A DNA stretch of 64,000 nucleotides from Flavobacterium arcticum (GTDB taxonomy: Bacteria; Bacteroidota; Bacteroidia; Flavobacteriales; Flavobacteriaceae): contig NZ_CP031188.1 in assembly GCF_003344925.1 (NCBI RefSeq), forward strand, positions 2,091,001-2,155,000, in the 5' to 3' direction. Both the position numbers and the translations under genes were made by a program. The notes below the pieces were generated by a model that did not search any database, was not told the origin of the DNA, and saw only the letters and a list, made by a program, of their open reading frames with translations. Position 1 is the first letter of the stretch. Each line of letters opens with the position of its first letter. This document shows positions 46,560 to 55,443 of this stretch, piece after piece.

Positions 46560-47331
46560 CTTGCGCTTGTTTTATAAATAGTTCAGTATTAGCTAATCGG
46601 GTTACCAAGAATGTTACATATACTTCTCGTATTTGCTCAGGAGTCATCTCTATACCTTCCCATTGCAACCATTCGTCAGGAATGAGAGCTATAACAGCCT
46701 TAATTTTATCTTCGGTAAGCAAAGCTTTATATTCTGCATTGGTTTCTTCAAGTAATGCTGCTTGTGGTAACAGTACATGGTCTTTTATAAGGGCAAAAGG
46801 AGTTTTAGCCTGTTGCTCAGGATTTGAAAACGAATGATGAAAATAGAAACTTGCTCCATGGTCTATAAGCCATAGCTCTTTATGCCAAATTAGCATATTT
46901 GTATTTCTAAAAGTTCTATCAACATTAGTAATATAAGCATCTAGCCATACTATTTGCGAAGCCAATTTAGCTGGTACAGTAGTTACCACAGGGTCAAAGT
47001 TTATAGCTCCTGATAAGTAATGTAATGCTAAGTTTAACCCTTGGCTGCTTTGTAATAAATCTTGTATTTCTTCGTCAGCCTCAGTCCGACCAAAAGCTTC
47101 ATCAAGATTAGCATATACTAGCTCTGGTACGGGTAACCCTAGCAATCGGGCAATTTCGCCACCAATGAGTTCTGAAATAAGGGCTTTAGTACCATGTCCT
47201 GCTCCTTTAAATTTCAGTACATAGTTAAAGTTATCGTCCGCCTCGGCAATAGCGGGTAACGATCCGCCTTCGCGTAAGGCTGTAATATAGCGCGTAACAT
47301 TTACAGTCCGTAAATTGGGTATTTGTACCAT
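46537..47331 (-). CDS. HipA-like kinase family protein
   Basis: A 264-residue protein related to the C-terminal kinase lobe of HipA. The predicted nucleotide-binding Lys40 lies in YVLKFKGAGHGTKAL, the catalytic-loop Asp138 and Asn143 or Asn145 in ITNVDRTFRNTNML, and the metal-binding Asp157 in WLIDHGASFY. It lacks the N-terminal HipA subdomain, and no HipB-type HTH gene is adjacent; instead a DUF3037 gene overlaps its 3' end. HipA proteins are Ser/Thr kinases that phosphorylate translation factors; the target here is unknown. Confidence 0.82.
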   Translation of the reverse strand: MVQIPNLRTVNVTRYITALREGGSLPAIAEADDNFNYVLKFKGAGHGTKALISELIGGEIARLLGLPVPELVYANLDEAFGRTEADEEIQDLLQSSQGLNLALHYLSGAINFDPVVTTVPAKLASQIVWLDAYITNVDRTFRNTNMLIWHKELWLIDHGASFYFHHSFSNPEQQAKTPFALIKDHVLLPQAALLEETNAEYKALLTEDKIKAVIALIPDEWLQWEGIEMTPEQIREVYVTFLVTRLANTELFIKQAQDARQALI

Positions 47332-47411
47332 TAAATATAGGCTTTATAGCTGTAAAAATAATGAAATTAATTTAGCATTAGGACTTGTAGTGCCTTGAAA
47401 TGTAAATGAGA

Positions 47412-48788
47412 TTAAAATTGTAATGTTACTGTTGTGCCTTTGTTTTCTTCACTCTCTATTGTTATGGTTATATCTAGTAAGCTACATAAACGTTTTACTA
47501 TAGAGAGTCCTAGCCCTATGCCTTTACCATCATTATTATTTTCGCTTTTAGCACGATAAAAACGATCATAAATACGTTTTAAATCTTCTTTACTTATACC
47601 GCTACCGTTATCGGCTATTTGTATTTTGGTTGTACTTTCATTTCCACTCACTGTAATAGATAGTGTACTACCCATTCCAGAGTATTTTACAGCATTAGAA
47701 ATTAAATTATCAATTATTATTGATAATAGATAACTATCAGTATTGGCATAATAATCTTGATTTTGTATAGGAACAATTTTCATGTTCTGAACTTGTATAT
47801 TTCCTGATTGCCGTAATAGCGCCTCGTGAATAATAGGGTTAAGATACACCTGCTCCATTTGAATGCTTTTCTTTTGGTTTTCAAATCTCGCTAATAAGAG
47901 TAGCTGATCTACCAAATAGTTAATACGGTTTACCTCGTTAATACAGTAATTTATTTTTTCTTCATATTCATTACGCTCACGGGGCTTACGTATTAATACT
48001 TCAAGTGTTCCTTTTATTACAGATAATGGTGTTCGTAATTCGTGAGAAGCATCTGATGTAAACTGTTTTTCCCGCTCTATAGCATTTTCTATCCTGTCTA
48101 ATAGGTTATTTATAGTTTCTGACAGTACATAAAGCTCATCTTTATTTGCGGGTAGGGGAATGCGCGCAACAAGATTATCTCGCGATATTTTATCAGATGT
48201 TCTTATTATATCTTTTACGGGACTTATGCTTCTTCCTGCTAGAAAACGTGCTATACCAAATAGTACTATTAAAATAAGTGGGTAGGCGACCATCATAATA
48301 TTAAAGAGACTTTTTAGTACATTATTTGCATCTTCTAATGACATAGCAACCAGTATATAACCCACTATTTTTGTATTATGATATATGGCTACTTGCGTTT
48401 GCCTTATCGCGGCTGTATTTATATTAGTGTTATAAAATTTTTCTTTAGTAGGAGGGAGTATAACTTTTAACTGTTCTTGTTTTAGATTGGGTGATTTATC
48501 AATAAAATTACCCTGTAGATCTACAAACTGAATAAATATAGGATTAAGGTCTAGTGTATTATGTTCTTTTTCTTTCCATTCATGCTCATCTATCAGAATA
48601 AAACCAGCAGGGCTTGTTTTTATTTCATCATATAAATCGCCTACTTCGGCACTAATATCATTTTCTAGATCATTATAGACTCTAGCTTTTGCACTACTAT
48701 ACAATACTAAGAATACAGCAAAAATGAGCAGTGCTGTGCTTATAATGTAATAAAAAGCAATTCTGTTTTTGTACGAAAGTCTATACAT
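47412..48788 (-). CDS. Two-component sensor histidine kinase
   Basis: A 458-residue inner-membrane kinase. Helix 1 is about residues 12-30, a periplasmic sensor follows to about 160, helix 2 is about 163-185 and a HAMP domain extends to about 235. The phospho-acceptor His is in FTSDASHELRTPLS. The ATPase domain shows the N box DNLISNAVKYS, G1 DNGSG, the F box DRFYRA and G2 GKGIGLGLSI. The cognate response regulator gene lies directly upstream; 69 bases with a terminator-like hairpin separate the two. Confidence 0.92.
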   Translation of the reverse strand: MYRLSYKNRIAFYYIISTALLIFAVFLVLYSSAKARVYNDLENDISAEVGDLYDEIKTSPAGFILIDEHEWKEKEHNTLDLNPIFIQFVDLQGNFIDKSPNLKQEQLKVILPPTKEKFYNTNINTAAIRQTQVAIYHNTKIVGYILVAMSLEDANNVLKSLFNIMMVAYPLILIVLFGIARFLAGRSISPVKDIIRTSDKISRDNLVARIPLPANKDELYVLSETINNLLDRIENAIEREKQFTSDASHELRTPLSVIKGTLEVLIRKPRERNEYEEKINYCINEVNRINYLVDQLLLLARFENQKKSIQMEQVYLNPIIHEALLRQSGNIQVQNMKIVPIQNQDYYANTDSYLLSIIIDNLISNAVKYSGMGSTLSITVSGNESTTKIQIADNGSGISKEDLKRIYDRFYRAKSENNNDGKGIGLGLSIVKRLCSLLDITITIESEENKGTTVTLQF

Positions 48789-48801
48789 ATAGTTTTAAAT
48801 T

Positions 48802-48838
48802 AAAAAATCAGGAATAGTATTTATATCCCTGATTTTAA
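48802..48838 (-). terminator. Hairpin between response regulator and kinase genes
   Basis: AAAATCAGG and CCTGATTTT pair with an adjoining A-C position that is a U-G wobble on the minus strand; a T-run follows. It may act as a partial terminator that lowers kinase expression. Confidence 0.7.
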
Positions 48839-48857
48839 TCAATAGTTAAAATTTATT

Positions 48858-49523
48858 TTATGTATCGTTTGCAATATAACCTACACCTCTTACGGCTTTT
48901 ATAAAGTCATCTTCTTTAGTAAGCTGTAGTTTTTTGCGCAATGCATTTATAAAAACATCTATAACACCAGTATCATAATCAAAATGTATATTCCATACAT
49001 CTTCTATAATTTGTTGTCTGCTGCACACCTTGCCTTTATTTTTTACTAAGTATACTAAGAGGTCATACTCTTTTTGGGTTAGGGCTACTTCCATACCATC
49101 CTGATAAACTTCATGACGCGGTAATACAATTACGGTTTTATCTATAACAAGCTCTTCAGATTCACTTTTATAACGAAAGTGAATTTTTATTCGCTGTAAT
49201 AGTTCTTCAAAGCTAAAAGGCTTTTTAATATAATCGTTAGCTCCAGCCTTAAGTCCTTCTATCGTTTCTTGTACGGTGTCTTTTGCAGTAACAAAAAGTA
49301 TTGGTGTAGTAGTGTCTTTTTTACGTATGGTACGGCAGGCTTCAAGCCCTGTCATTTGTGGCATTGTCCAATCTAGTAATATAAGGTCGGGCTTTTGTTT
49401 TAATGCTATTTCACATGCTATTTTACCATTGTCTGCTATCAATACATCATAGCCTTCTTCCTCCAGCCCTTGTTTTAAAAAGCCAGCTATCCCTTTTTCG
49501 TCTTCTGCAATTAGAATTTTCAT
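48858..49523 (-). CDS. OmpR/PhoB-family response regulator
   Basis: A 221-residue regulator with an N-terminal receiver domain (acidic pair near residues 7-8, phospho-acceptor Asp in LILLDWTMPQM near residue 51, Lys in YIKKPFSFEEL near 104) and a C-terminal winged-helix domain (VALTQKEYDLLVYLVKNKGKVCSR, INALRKKLQ, VRGVGYI). It pairs with the downstream kinase. A TAACTTTG element lies 68 bases upstream of its ATG. The stimulus is unknown; the downstream region has no target gene clearly linked. Confidence 0.93.
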   Translation of the reverse strand: MKILIAEDEKGIAGFLKQGLEEEGYDVLIADNGKIACEIALKQKPDLILLDWTMPQMTGLEACRTIRKKDTTTPILFVTAKDTVQETIEGLKAGANDYIKKPFSFEELLQRIKIHFRYKSESEELVIDKTVIVLPRHEVYQDGMEVALTQKEYDLLVYLVKNKGKVCSRQQIIEDVWNIHFDYDTGVIDVFINALRKKLQLTKEDDFIKAVRGVGYIANDT

Positions 49524-49590
49524 TGTTTTTTACCCTAATACAATTTCTACACAAGTTTCGAGGCACTTGAAACTGGAATGTATTGTTATT

Positions 49591-49598
49591 CAAAGTTA
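49591..49598 (-). promoter_or_regulatory. -7 promoter element for the two-component operon
   Basis: TAACTTTG on the minus strand matches TAnnTTTG, 68 bases before the response regulator ATG. Confidence 0.55.
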
Positions 49599-49670
49599 AT
49601 ACATAAAAGCAATTTTATTTATAGTAACCTTGTTACATTAAGTAAATCTTAGGAATTTATATAAATATAT

Positions 49671-51245
49671 TTAGGATTTATATAGTAGATGAGCAAGTCT
49701 TTCATCACGGTTATATATATCGTCATAAAAAGCTACATTACCATCCTTATCTGCCCATGCGGTAAAATAGGCGATATATACAGGTATTTTATCTTTAATA
49801 TTAAATATATTTTCTTTGCTTGCATGCATTGCTTTATCAACTTTGTCTTCGTTCCAGTCGCCATGCTTTTTAGTAATTGCTATAGCTAGTTCACGTGCTT
49901 TTTCTACACGTACACAACCATGACTAAATGCTCTTTCATCTTTGTTAAATAGGCTTTTGGCAGGTGTGTCATGCAGGTAAATATTGTTAGAGTTAGGAAA
50001 CATAAACTTTACTAACCCTAAAGAGTTGTTGCCTCCGGGTTTTTGTCTTACTCTATTACCTACCCATTCCATATTATGCTTTGCAAGGTAATTATCATCT
50101 TTTGCTATTTTAGGTTTAATTTCATTTTCTAAAATACTTTTAGGTATATTCCAGTAAGGGCTAAAAGCAATATAGCTCATCTCTCCGCTAAATACGACTG
50201 TTTTATTAAGTTCCTTACCTACTACTACTCTCGATATAAGTTCTGGCTTACCATCTTGAAAATAATGTAACCTATAAGAAGGAATGTTTACCGCTATATA
50301 TTCTTTTGCAGTATTAATTTTAGGAGTTATCCATCGGCAACGCTCCATATTGACAGATATGGTTTTAATACGTTCTTCTACAGATATATTAAGTTCTTTA
50401 ACTAATGATGATGTAATATTGTTTTCTCCTTCTCTATTATGTTTAGTATTATAATTACTTACTGCACTAACAAGCTCTTCGTCATAAATATTATTTTCAT
50501 TATTGTCTTTTAGATAACCTTCTTTATAAAGACGTTCTCTAAGTTGTGCTACTGCTGTTGCTGAATCGCCAGGTTTAATAACTACGCCTTTTTCTAGTGT
50601 AATAGTACCCCATCCACCTTTCTCTTCTATATTTCGATATTTTTTAAGTCCTTTTTTTAGGTTGTAATACTGCTTAAAAAATTCAGATTTATCTTCTTTT
50701 ATTAATTGAGGATCAATCATTAATGTATCTAAGTATGCAATATAAGATGTTCGCTCTCTTGGTAAGTACCACCCCGTTTCCTTACTAGCTTCTTCATCAA
50801 GACCTGCATATACTTTTGAAGTATAATAAAAATACATAGAACTTATTAAAAGTTCGGTATCAAGTTCTGGCTCTTTTTTTGTATCACTATAAAATATATT
50901 ACTGATAACATCATTATAAGGCATATCCATTTTAACCCCTTCTTCATCTAGTTGATGGGTTTGGTTATATAATACCTGCGCAAATTCTATAAACCCATCT
51001 TTATCTTGCCAAATAAAATGATCGTGTTTTTTATATAGTTCTTTTATCTCTTTTTCATACGCTTTAAATAGAGGGTATGTTTTAAAAAAAACATCAAACT
51101 TTGTAGTATCAATAGGTATAACCTTATCCTCTTCATGTACTTCTACATCGGCTAGATTATTTTTATTTTCATTTTTTTTACAAGAAGTTATTATAAAAAA
51201 AACACTTAAAATTATCAAAGGAAATATTTTTTGCAATTTAATCAT
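49671..51245 (-). CDS. L,D-transpeptidase lipoprotein (YkuD/YcbB-like)
   Basis: The ATG at 51245 gives 524 residues with lipobox ITSC near residue 22; an ATG at 51263 is also possible. Domains are an N-terminal helical region as in YcbB/LdtD, a peptidoglycan-binding-like domain (DSATAVAQLRERLYKEGYL) and a C-terminal YkuD catalytic domain (YIAVNIPSYRLHYF, then the catalytic SHGCVRV). The enzyme would form 3-3 crosslinks in peptidoglycan or attach lipoproteins to it. The catalytic Cys, His and Arg are all present. It follows the two-component operon on the same strand. Confidence 0.9.
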   Translation of the reverse strand: MIKLQKIFPLIILSVFFIITSCKKNENKNNLADVEVHEEDKVIPIDTTKFDVFFKTYPLFKAYEKEIKELYKKHDHFIWQDKDGFIEFAQVLYNQTHQLDEEGVKMDMPYNDVISNIFYSDTKKEPELDTELLISSMYFYYTSKVYAGLDEEASKETGWYLPRERTSYIAYLDTLMIDPQLIKEDKSEFFKQYYNLKKGLKKYRNIEEKGGWGTITLEKGVVIKPGDSATAVAQLRERLYKEGYLKDNNENNIYDEELVSAVSNYNTKHNREGENNITSSLVKELNISVEERIKTISVNMERCRWITPKINTAKEYIAVNIPSYRLHYFQDGKPELISRVVVGKELNKTVVFSGEMSYIAFSPYWNIPKSILENEIKPKIAKDDNYLAKHNMEWVGNRVRQKPGGNNSLGLVKFMFPNSNNIYLHDTPAKSLFNKDERAFSHGCVRVEKARELAIAITKKHGDWNEDKVDKAMHASKENIFNIKDKIPVYIAYFTAWADKDGNVAFYDDIYNRDERLAHLLYKS

Positions 51246-51451
51246 AGCTATTATTTTGTTCATATTTTTAAATCTACGATTTTTTTTAATGACTATTTAT
51301 ATCAAATAAATTTTTAGGTTTTATTTATCATATATTCTTAATAAATATAAAATATAGCTGTAAATTTAATAGTTCTTATAATTATGACTGTATGATATTT
51401 ATCATTCTTTTATCTCTCCCGTTTTAATTATTTTACATAATTATTGCTAGT

Positions 51452-51485
51452 GTAACATTTGTTACTGTCAATTACTACAGGTAGT
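51452..51485 (+). promoter_or_regulatory. Two palindromes upstream of the persulfide dioxygenase gene
   Basis: GTAACATTTGTTAC (51452-51465) has perfect 6-bp arms around TT, resembling Crp/Fnr-type half-sites. ACTACAGGTAGT (51474-51485) has 5-bp arms around AG. The centres are 21 bp apart, two helical turns. A TAATTTTA -7-like box follows at 51488. These could be operator sites; the regulator is unknown. Confidence 0.45.
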
Positions 51486-51522
51486 TATAATTTTACACCA
51501 TAATCACAAAAATTAAATAATC

Positions 51523-52935
51523 ATGAAAGTAGAACAAATTTATACAGGATGTCTTGCCCATGCGGCATATTATATTGAGAGTAACGGAGAGGCAGCGGTA
51601 TTTGACCCACTTCGTGAAGTACAGCCTTATATAGATAGAGCAAATAAAGACAAAGCTAAAATTAAATATGTATTTGAAACCCATTTTCACGCTGACTTTG
51701 TTAGTGGTCATCTTGACCTGAAAGCTAAGACAGGTGCGCAAATTGTTTTTGGTCCTACTGCAAAACCTGGATATGATGCTATTGTAGCCGAAGATGGTCA
51801 GGTTTTTGAGGTGGGGAATTATAAAGTAAAAGTATTACACACACCTGGGCATACTATGGAGAGTACTACGTATTTGCTAATAGATGAAAATGATAAAGAA
51901 CATGGTATTATTACAGGAGATACTTTATTTATAGGTGACGTAGGACGACCTGACCTTGCACAGCATGTAGTTGCCGATTTGACAGAGGAAAAACTGGCAA
52001 GTCATTTATTCTATTCATTACGAAACAAAATAATGCCATTGGCAGATGATTTAATAGTATATCCTAATCACGGGGCAGGTAGTGCTTGTGGTAAAATGAT
52101 GAGTAAAGAAACGACGGATACACTAGGTAATCAAAAGAAAACAAACTATGCCCTACGTGCAGATATGACAGAGGAAGAGTTTGTAAAAGAATTACTGACA
52201 GGGCTTACCACACCTCCAGGATATTTTCCTAAAAATGTGTTGATGAACATAAAAGGGTATGAGAGCCTTGATAATGTTATGGAAAAAGCACAAACGCCTT
52301 TATCTCCTGAAGAGTTTGAAATGACTGCAAATGCTACACGAGCTTTAGTATTAGATACTCGTAATCCAGAGGATTTTGCCAAAGGATTTATTCCAAATAG
52401 TATCAATATTGGGCTAAATGGCAGTTTTGCTATGTGGATAGGCGAAATGATAAAAGATATTAATCAGGAAATACTACTGGTTACTTATGCGGATAAGGAA
52501 GAAGAAGCTATGATTCGTCTGTCACGAGTAGGGTATGATCATACTATAGGTTACCTGAAAGGTGGTTTTGATGCATGGAAAGCAGCAGGAAAAGAAATTG
52601 ATACTACAGCAAGAGTAAGCGCACAGGAGTTTGCAGATAAATATACTAAAGATACTTTGGTAATTGATGTAAGAAAGAAAAGCGAATTTGACTCAGAGCG
52701 TGTTGTAGATGCAGTTAATATTCCTCTGAATAGTATTTACAGTCATTTGTCTGAGATACCAAAAGATAAACCCTTTGTATTGCATTGTGCAGGAGGGTAT
52801 AGAAGCATGATAGCATCATCTATACTAAAACAACTGGGATACGAGAATTTTTCAGATGTAGAAGGTGGATTTAAGGAAATAGCCCTCACTAAAGTACCGA
52901 AAACAGATTATGTTTGCCCGACTACGTTATTGTAA
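51523..52935 (+). CDS. CstB-like persulfide dioxygenase with rhodanese domains
   Basis: A 470-residue fusion. The N-terminal metallo-beta-lactamase domain (about 1-245) resembles ETHE1-type persulfide dioxygenases, with iron ligands His54, His110 and Asp133 in THFHAD, TPGHT and TGD. The usual last His of HxHxDH is Phe59. A first rhodanese-like domain (about 265-360) lacks the catalytic Cys, and a second (about 370-460) has Cys422 in HCAGGYRS. MBL plus pseudo-rhodanese plus rhodanese is the layout of CstB, which turns persulfides into thiosulfate. It is probably involved in sulfide or persulfide detoxification. A thioredoxin gene follows. Confidence 0.87.
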   Translation: MKVEQIYTGCLAHAAYYIESNGEAAVFDPLREVQPYIDRANKDKAKIKYVFETHFHADFVSGHLDLKAKTGAQIVFGPTAKPGYDAIVAEDGQVFEVGNYKVKVLHTPGHTMESTTYLLIDENDKEHGIITGDTLFIGDVGRPDLAQHVVADLTEEKLASHLFYSLRNKIMPLADDLIVYPNHGAGSACGKMMSKETTDTLGNQKKTNYALRADMTEEEFVKELLTGLTTPPGYFPKNVLMNIKGYESLDNVMEKAQTPLSPEEFEMTANATRALVLDTRNPEDFAKGFIPNSINIGLNGSFAMWIGEMIKDINQEILLVTYADKEEEAMIRLSRVGYDHTIGYLKGGFDAWKAAGKEIDTTARVSAQEFADKYTKDTLVIDVRKKSEFDSERVVDAVNIPLNSIYSHLSEIPKDKPFVLHCAGGYRSMIASSILKQLGYENFSDVEGGFKEIALTKVPKTDYVCPTTLL

Positions 52936-52954
52936 TAATTAACAATTCCTTTAG

Positions 52955-52992
52955 AAAAAAGTCCTTCTCTTATTTATGGAAAGGGCTTTTTC
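52955..52992 (+). terminator. Hairpin terminator after the CstB-like gene
   Basis: AAAAAAGTCCTT pairs with AAGGGCTTTTT, including one U-G wobble, and a T-run follows. It may be leaky, since the thioredoxin gene comes next. Confidence 0.65.
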
Positions 52993-53022
52993 TTTTGTAT
53001 TTTTATAACAAATTGTTTGACT

Positions 53023-53325
53023 ATGGAACGTTTTAATAAATTAATAAATGGAGACAAACCCGTATTGGTAGATTTTTTTGCTACGTGGTGCGGTCCTTGT
53101 AAAATGATGAGCCCTATACTCGAAGAGGTAAAACATAACCTTGGAGAAAGGATAACTATAATTAAAGTTGATGTAGATAAAAACCAACAACTTATGGCAC
53201 ACCCTGACTATCAGGTTAAGGGAGTACCTACATTAATGCTGTTTCAAAATGGTAAGGTTCTCTGGAAACAATCAGGTGTTGTACCTAAAGATGAAATTAT
53301 AGATAAAATTTTAAGTTCTATCTAA
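53023..53325 (+). CDS. Thioredoxin
   Basis: A 100-residue single-domain thioredoxin with the canonical active site FFATWCGPCKMM (Cys23 and Cys26). The cis-proline lies in VKGVPTLMLF. There is no signal peptide, so it is cytoplasmic. It lies 87 bases after the CstB-like gene with a hairpin between, and may help recycle persulfide or disulfide intermediates from that enzyme. The length is slightly short of the usual 105-110 because the N-terminus is compact. Confidence 0.93.
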   Translation: MERFNKLINGDKPVLVDFFATWCGPCKMMSPILEEVKHNLGERITIIKVDVDKNQQLMAHPDYQVKGVPTLMLFQNGKVLWKQSGVVPKDEIIDKILSSI

Positions 53326-53327
53326 CA

Positions 53328-53358
53328 AAAAAAAGCACTCTATATAGAGTGCTTTTCT
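53328..53358. terminator. Bidirectional hairpin terminator
   Basis: AAAAGCACTCTA pairs with TAGAGTGCTTTT, flanked by A- and T-runs, between the convergent thioredoxin and agmatine deiminase genes. Confidence 0.9.
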
Positions 53359-53379
53359 TTTATAGTATAGGAGATATAG

Positions 53380-54450
53380 TTATAAAGGTTCTTGCTGGCT
53401 AAGGCAGTGAAAGCTACCAAGTCCCCATATAATATCAGTAGAATCAATACCAATTACTTCGCGATCTTTAAAGCAGGATTGCAGTATTTCTATCGCTTTT
53501 TTGTCGTTTATGGCATCTCTAAAGGTAGGTACTATCACACACTTATTAGCAATATAAAAATTAGCGTAGGATGCAGGTAATCTCTGGTCTTCATACTCTA
53601 CAGGCTTTGGCATAGGTAATTCCACTATTTTTAGCGGACTGCCATCCTGTAACTTCATGTCTTGTAATAGTTTCAGGTTCTCCTGTAATATCTCGTAGTT
53701 TTCATCTTCCTTGTTATCTTCTACTACAGTTACTACGGTATCCTCGTTTACAAAACGGGTAATATCATCAATATGCCCATCGGTATCATCACCAATTATA
53801 CCATCGCCAAGCCATAGTATATACTCAGCACCATAATATTCTTTAAGATATTCCTCTATTTGCTCTTTACTTAAATGCGGATTTCGGTTTTCGTTAAGCA
53901 AGCAAGCCGTAGTAGTCATTAACGTTCCTTTACCGTTAAACTCTACACTACCACCTTCCATAACAATACCGGGATGGAATACTTTTAAACCTAATGCTTC
54001 GCCTATTTTGGTAGGTACAACATCATCAAGGTCATACGGAGGGTATTTATCGCCCCATGCGTTATAACCCCAGTCAACTATAGCTTTTTCTCCTGTTTCG
54101 TTATTTACTACAAATGCAGGACCATGATCACGACACCATGCATCGTTAGTAGGGTGAAAGTAAAAAGTAATATTTTCAAGCTTGCTATCAGCAATATAAC
54201 GGGTATATTGCTCAATCTGACCTTTAGCAAATTGCTTCATAGCATCATCTGCTACATTAATACATACTTGCTGATGACGTGAAACATATAAAATGAATTC
54301 ACAATAGGGTTTGTATATTGTTTCCAGTTTACCAGGCCAAGATTCTTCTTTATGAGGCCATGACAGCCAAAGTGCACGTTGTGGTGCAAACTCAGCAGGA
54401 AAAGTAAATCCCAGTTGCTTAGGGGTTGATTTATTTTGGTCTTGTGTCAT
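53380..54450 (-). CDS. aguA: Agmatine deiminase
   Basis: A 356-residue guanidino-modifying enzyme that turns agmatine into N-carbamoylputrescine and ammonia. The conserved N-terminal block LGFTFPAEFAPQRALWLSWPH is present. The catalytic residues fall in DAWCRDHGPAFVV, MEGGSVEFNGKG, DDTDGHIDDITRF and the C-terminal Cys349 in SFHCLSQQEP. The partner amidase gene lies immediately upstream on the same strand, so the pair completes agmatine to putrescine. Confidence 0.92.
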   Translation of the reverse strand: MTQDQNKSTPKQLGFTFPAEFAPQRALWLSWPHKEESWPGKLETIYKPYCEFILYVSRHQQVCINVADDAMKQFAKGQIEQYTRYIADSKLENITFYFHPTNDAWCRDHGPAFVVNNETGEKAIVDWGYNAWGDKYPPYDLDDVVPTKIGEALGLKVFHPGIVMEGGSVEFNGKGTLMTTTACLLNENRNPHLSKEQIEEYLKEYYGAEYILWLGDGIIGDDTDGHIDDITRFVNEDTVVTVVEDNKEDENYEILQENLKLLQDMKLQDGSPLKIVELPMPKPVEYEDQRLPASYANFYIANKCVIVPTFRDAINDKKAIEILQSCFKDREVIGIDSTDIIWGLGSFHCLSQQEPL

Positions 54451-54471
54451 TAAATAAAATATAATAGTAAT

Positions 54472-54506
54472 ATTAAATATCGAGTATCAAATGTTCGATA
54501 TTTAAT
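54472..54506 (-). other. Intergenic hairpin between the amidase and deiminase genes
   Basis: Perfect 12-bp arms ATTAAATATCGA and TCGATATTTAAT with an 11-base loop overlap the stop codon of the upstream gene. No T-run follows, so it is not a standard terminator; it may stabilise or process the mRNA. Confidence 0.55.
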
Positions 54507-55377
54507 CTCCGTCTATATAACGTTTGGTTATAGGTTGGTAGCTGTCAATTCTTCTGTCGCGAAGGAAAGGCCAGTGTGTACGGTAATGGTCGGTAGCTTT
54601 TGTATCTACTTCAACAACTGTCGTTTCTTCATTGTCGTGAGAAGCAAGGTACATAAGTTTACCATGTGGATTAGCTACAAAACTACCACCCCAAAATTTC
54701 ATTGCACCATCTTGCTCAAAGCCTACACGGTTTACACTCACTACGTGTACACCGTTAGCAACGGCATGCGAACGTTGTATAGTTTGCCAAGCATCATATT
54801 GCTCTTTGTTAGTATCTTCATCTTGCGATGTTGCCCAACCGATAGCAGTAGGGTAGAACATAATCTCGGCGCCCATAAGTGCTGTGATACGGCTTGCTTC
54901 AGGATACCATTGATCCCAACAGATGAGCACACCAATTTTGGCATACTTAGTTTGAAATACTTTATATCCTAAATCGCCAGGTGTAAAGTAGAATTTTTCA
55001 TAAAATGCAGGATCATCAGGAATGTGCATTTTACGATATTTACCTAAATATGTTCCATCTGCATCAATTACAGCAGTAGTGTTGTGGTATAATCCTTCGG
55101 CACGTTTTTCGAAAAGAGAAGCAATAATAACAACATTAAGTTCTTTTGCTACTTCTGTTAGTGCATTGGTAGAAGGACCCGGAATTGCCTCGGCAAGATT
55201 AAAATTATCATAATCTTCCACATCACAAAAGTACAGCGATGTAAAAAGTTCTTGCAAACATACTATTTGCGCGCCCTTTTCTGCTGCGTTACGTATTTCT
55301 ATAATTGCTTTTTCAAGGTTTCCCTGTTTGTCTTTCATACAGGACATTTGTACTAAACCTACTTTTACTTTTGCCAT
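54502..55377 (-). CDS. aguB: N-carbamoylputrescine amidase
   Basis: A 291-residue carbon-nitrogen hydrolase that makes putrescine from N-carbamoylputrescine. The catalytic Glu-Lys-Cys triad is Glu43 in LQELF, Lys116 in KYRKMHIPDD and Cys153 in LICWDQWYPE. The length and N-terminal VGLVQMSC are typical. It is the first gene of a two-gene polyamine unit with agmatine deiminase. A hairpin without a T-run lies upstream of it near 55444-55468. Confidence 0.92.
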   Translation of the reverse strand: MAKVKVGLVQMSCMKDKQGNLEKAIIEIRNAAEKGAQIVCLQELFTSLYFCDVEDYDNFNLAEAIPGPSTNALTEVAKELNVVIIASLFEKRAEGLYHNTTAVIDADGTYLGKYRKMHIPDDPAFYEKFYFTPGDLGYKVFQTKYAKIGVLICWDQWYPEASRITALMGAEIMFYPTAIGWATSQDEDTNKEQYDAWQTIQRSHAVANGVHVVSVNRVGFEQDGAMKFWGGSFVANPHGKLMYLASHDNEETTVVEVDTKATDHYRTHWPFLRDRRIDSYQPITKRYIDGD

Positions 55378-55443
55378 AGCAGATATCTAAAAATTTAAAG
55401 ATTCAAAATTAAGTAAAAACTTTTACTTTTATAAGGTTGTGCC

